Of a DNA stretch of 5,572 nt, positions 4,569 to 5,572 are shown piece after piece. Made by a program: the position numbers and the translations under genes. The notes under the pieces were generated by a model, which did no database searches, had not been told where the DNA came from, and worked only from the letters and a program-made list of their open reading frames with translations. Each line of letters begins with the position of its first letter. Position 1 is the stretch's first letter. Origin of the DNA: Desulfobacterales bacterium (GTDB lineage: Bacteria > Desulfobacterota > Desulfobacteria > Desulfobacterales > C00003060); assembly GCA_030668505.1 (NCBI GenBank), contig DAOUTV010000153.1:1-5572 (forward strand), read 5' to 3'.

Positions 4569-5411
4569 ATGGAAAAAAAAGAAATTCTTTACACTATTAA
4601 AGGTCTACCCCCTTTTCCGGAAACCGCATTAAAGGCCATTAAGGCCATTAAGGATCCAGACAGTTCTGCCCAGGATCTGGTCGACATTATCCAGTACGAC
4701 CAGAGCATCACTGCCAACATCCTCCGATTTGCCAATTCCGCCTATTTTGGACTACGGACTAGAGTCACCTCGCTTAAACAGGCCGTGGCCTATCTGGGTT
4801 CGAAAGCCATAATGGATATGCTGCTTCTAAGCGGGTCTTTGAGCTATTTCCGCGGAGAGCATACCGGTTATGGACTCAAAGGAGAGGATCTGTTGAATCA
4901 TTCGGTCTCCACGGCACTCATGTGCCGCATTTTGGGTCAAAAGACAGGACTGAAAGATACTTCTACCCTTTTTACAGCCGGTCTCTTGCACGACATCGGC
5001 AAGGTAGTTCTTAGTTCATTTGTAAAGGACAAATACGATGAAATCGTGCAGTTGGTCACCAACAAGAATTATTCTTTTGTTATGGCAGAGAAGGAGGTTC
5101 TGGGCATGGATCACGCCCAGGTTGGTGGGGAAATAGCTCAACAGTGGGGCTTTCCCGAAGAGATCGGTCGCCCCATATCCCTCCATCACCAATTTAAAGA
5201 AGCTCCTCTCGAGGATATTTCTACACCGCTGGTTTTCCTTGCAGACCAGGTCTATTTTTTGGTCGGCGGGACTATGGGGGCGGATAGTTGGAGCTTCAAG
5301 AAAATCAAAGATGCGCTGAAACGCTGCCGGTTAAAAGAATATGACCTGGACGACGCCATGCTTATGCTCCACGAACCATTGAAAAGCGTCCAGGACCTTA
5401 TACGATCATAA
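4569..5411 (+). CDS. HDOD domain signalling protein with intact HD residues
   Basis: A 280-residue cytoplasmic protein made almost entirely of one HDOD (HD-related output) domain. It opens with the family pattern LPPFPETALKAIKAIKDPDSS (13-33), then the core DQSITANILRFANSAYFG (44-61) and the SLKQAVAYLG helix (68-77). An HD-type histidine/aspartate set follows: His111, His141-Asp142 in LLHDIGK, His182, His206-His207 and Asp226. HDOD proteins generally act in bacterial signal transduction, often beside two-component or cyclic-di-GMP proteins; enzymatic activity is usually not established. No receiver, GGDEF or EAL domain is attached. The frame extends upstream to a TTG at 4509, but that TTG is the -35 box of a strong promoter, so I use the ATG at 4569; its ribosome binding site is poor (AGAAG about 14 bases away). 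The gene is divergent from hxlB and has no cotranscribed partner in view. Confidence 0.88.
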   Translation: MEKKEILYTIKGLPPFPETALKAIKAIKDPDSSAQDLVDIIQYDQSITANILRFANSAYFGLRTRVTSLKQAVAYLGSKAIMDMLLLSGSLSYFRGEHTGYGLKGEDLLNHSVSTALMCRILGQKTGLKDTSTLFTAGLLHDIGKVVLSSFVKDKYDEIVQLVTNKNYSFVMAEKEVLGMDHAQVGGEIAQQWGFPEEIGRPISLHHQFKEAPLEDISTPLVFLADQVYFLVGGTMGADSWSFKKIKDALKRCRLKEYDLDDAMLMLHEPLKSVQDLIRS

Positions 5412-5434
5412 GGGATATGAGAGGGACGTTTTGA

Positions 5435-5572
5435 GACCTTTGAAAAACGAGACATTTTTTTGTCAGGCAAGGAAGGCAAAAATTTTAACCGGAGGAATAC
5501 ATTATGTATTTCGAGGATTAAAATTCGAAGCCTGACACCGCATCACGAAAAAATGACAGTTTTGCAAAGGTC
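5435..5572. repeat. 138-bp imperfect palindromic element (MITE-like) after the HDOD gene
   Basis: The element begins GACCTTTG (5435-5442) and ends CAAAGGTC (5565-5572). Nested matching blocks converge on one centre near 5503: TGTCAGGC (5461-5468) with GCCTGACA (5530-5537), AATTTTAA (5481-5488) with TTAAAATT-type sequence (5518-5525), and AATACAT (5496-5502) with ATGTATT (5504-5510). Small length differences between arms show it has decayed from a more perfect palindrome. It starts 23 bases after the HDOD stop codon, so its hairpin could end or stabilise that transcript. I recognise the word set from multi-copy palindromic repeats in Desulfobacterota genomes. No open reading frame of note is inside. 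The right end coincides with the window end. Confidence 0.7.

Noticed and set aside
5491..5521. Mini-gene after GGAGG at 5491, starting ATG at 5504
   Set aside because: It encodes only five residues before a stop and is formed entirely by the centre of the palindromic element.

Overview
The window looks like chromosomal DNA from an anaerobic bacterium, most plausibly a Desulfobacterota (former Deltaproteobacteria) lineage. This is inferred from moderate GC, a formaldehyde/ribulose-monophosphate gene pair whose synthase is fused to an RraA-like domain, an HDOD signalling protein, and repeat-rich intergenic DNA of a style I associate with that group. No rRNA, tRNA, transposase, phage gene or CRISPR array is visible, so the taxonomic call is moderate at best.

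Layout. 56-928 (+) is a ten-helix EamA/DMT transporter. 929-1689 is a 760-bp non-genic stretch holding a 479-bp fold-back element (990-1468) with 71-bp inverted ends. Inside it lie a decayed C-terminal piece of a four-helix-bundle (23S rRNA intervening-sequence family) gene and a small palindrome; a G-rich tract follows. 1690-2181 (+) is a small DUF2062 membrane protein. It converges with a minus-strand pair read from 4181 down to 2198: hxlB (6-phospho-3-hexuloisomerase), then a fused 3-hexulose-6-phosphate synthase/RraA-like gene. The two are separated by a 139-bp gap carrying another repeat and a weak terminator-like hairpin. 4182-4568 is the divergent intergenic region: a perfect 10-bp inverted repeat lies in front of hxlB, then comes a heptamer fold-back repeat, then a strong sigma70-type promoter for the plus-strand HDOD gene at 4569-5411. 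The window ends in a 138-bp palindromic element (5435-5572).

Function. Hps condenses formaldehyde with ribulose 5-phosphate and HxlB isomerises the product to fructose 6-phosphate. The pair can fix or detoxify formaldehyde, or run backwards to supply ribulose 5-phosphate. The transporter, DUF2062 and HDOD genes show no obvious pathway link to them and look like neighbours rather than partners.

The most unusual aspect is the non-coding DNA. Four separate intergenic blocks (1-28, 1064-1371, 3505-3567, 4291-4416) are all built from degenerate tandem 7-bp units with different core words. Three of them are arranged as inverted pairs around a spacer, and one of those carries the four-helix-bundle gene remnant.
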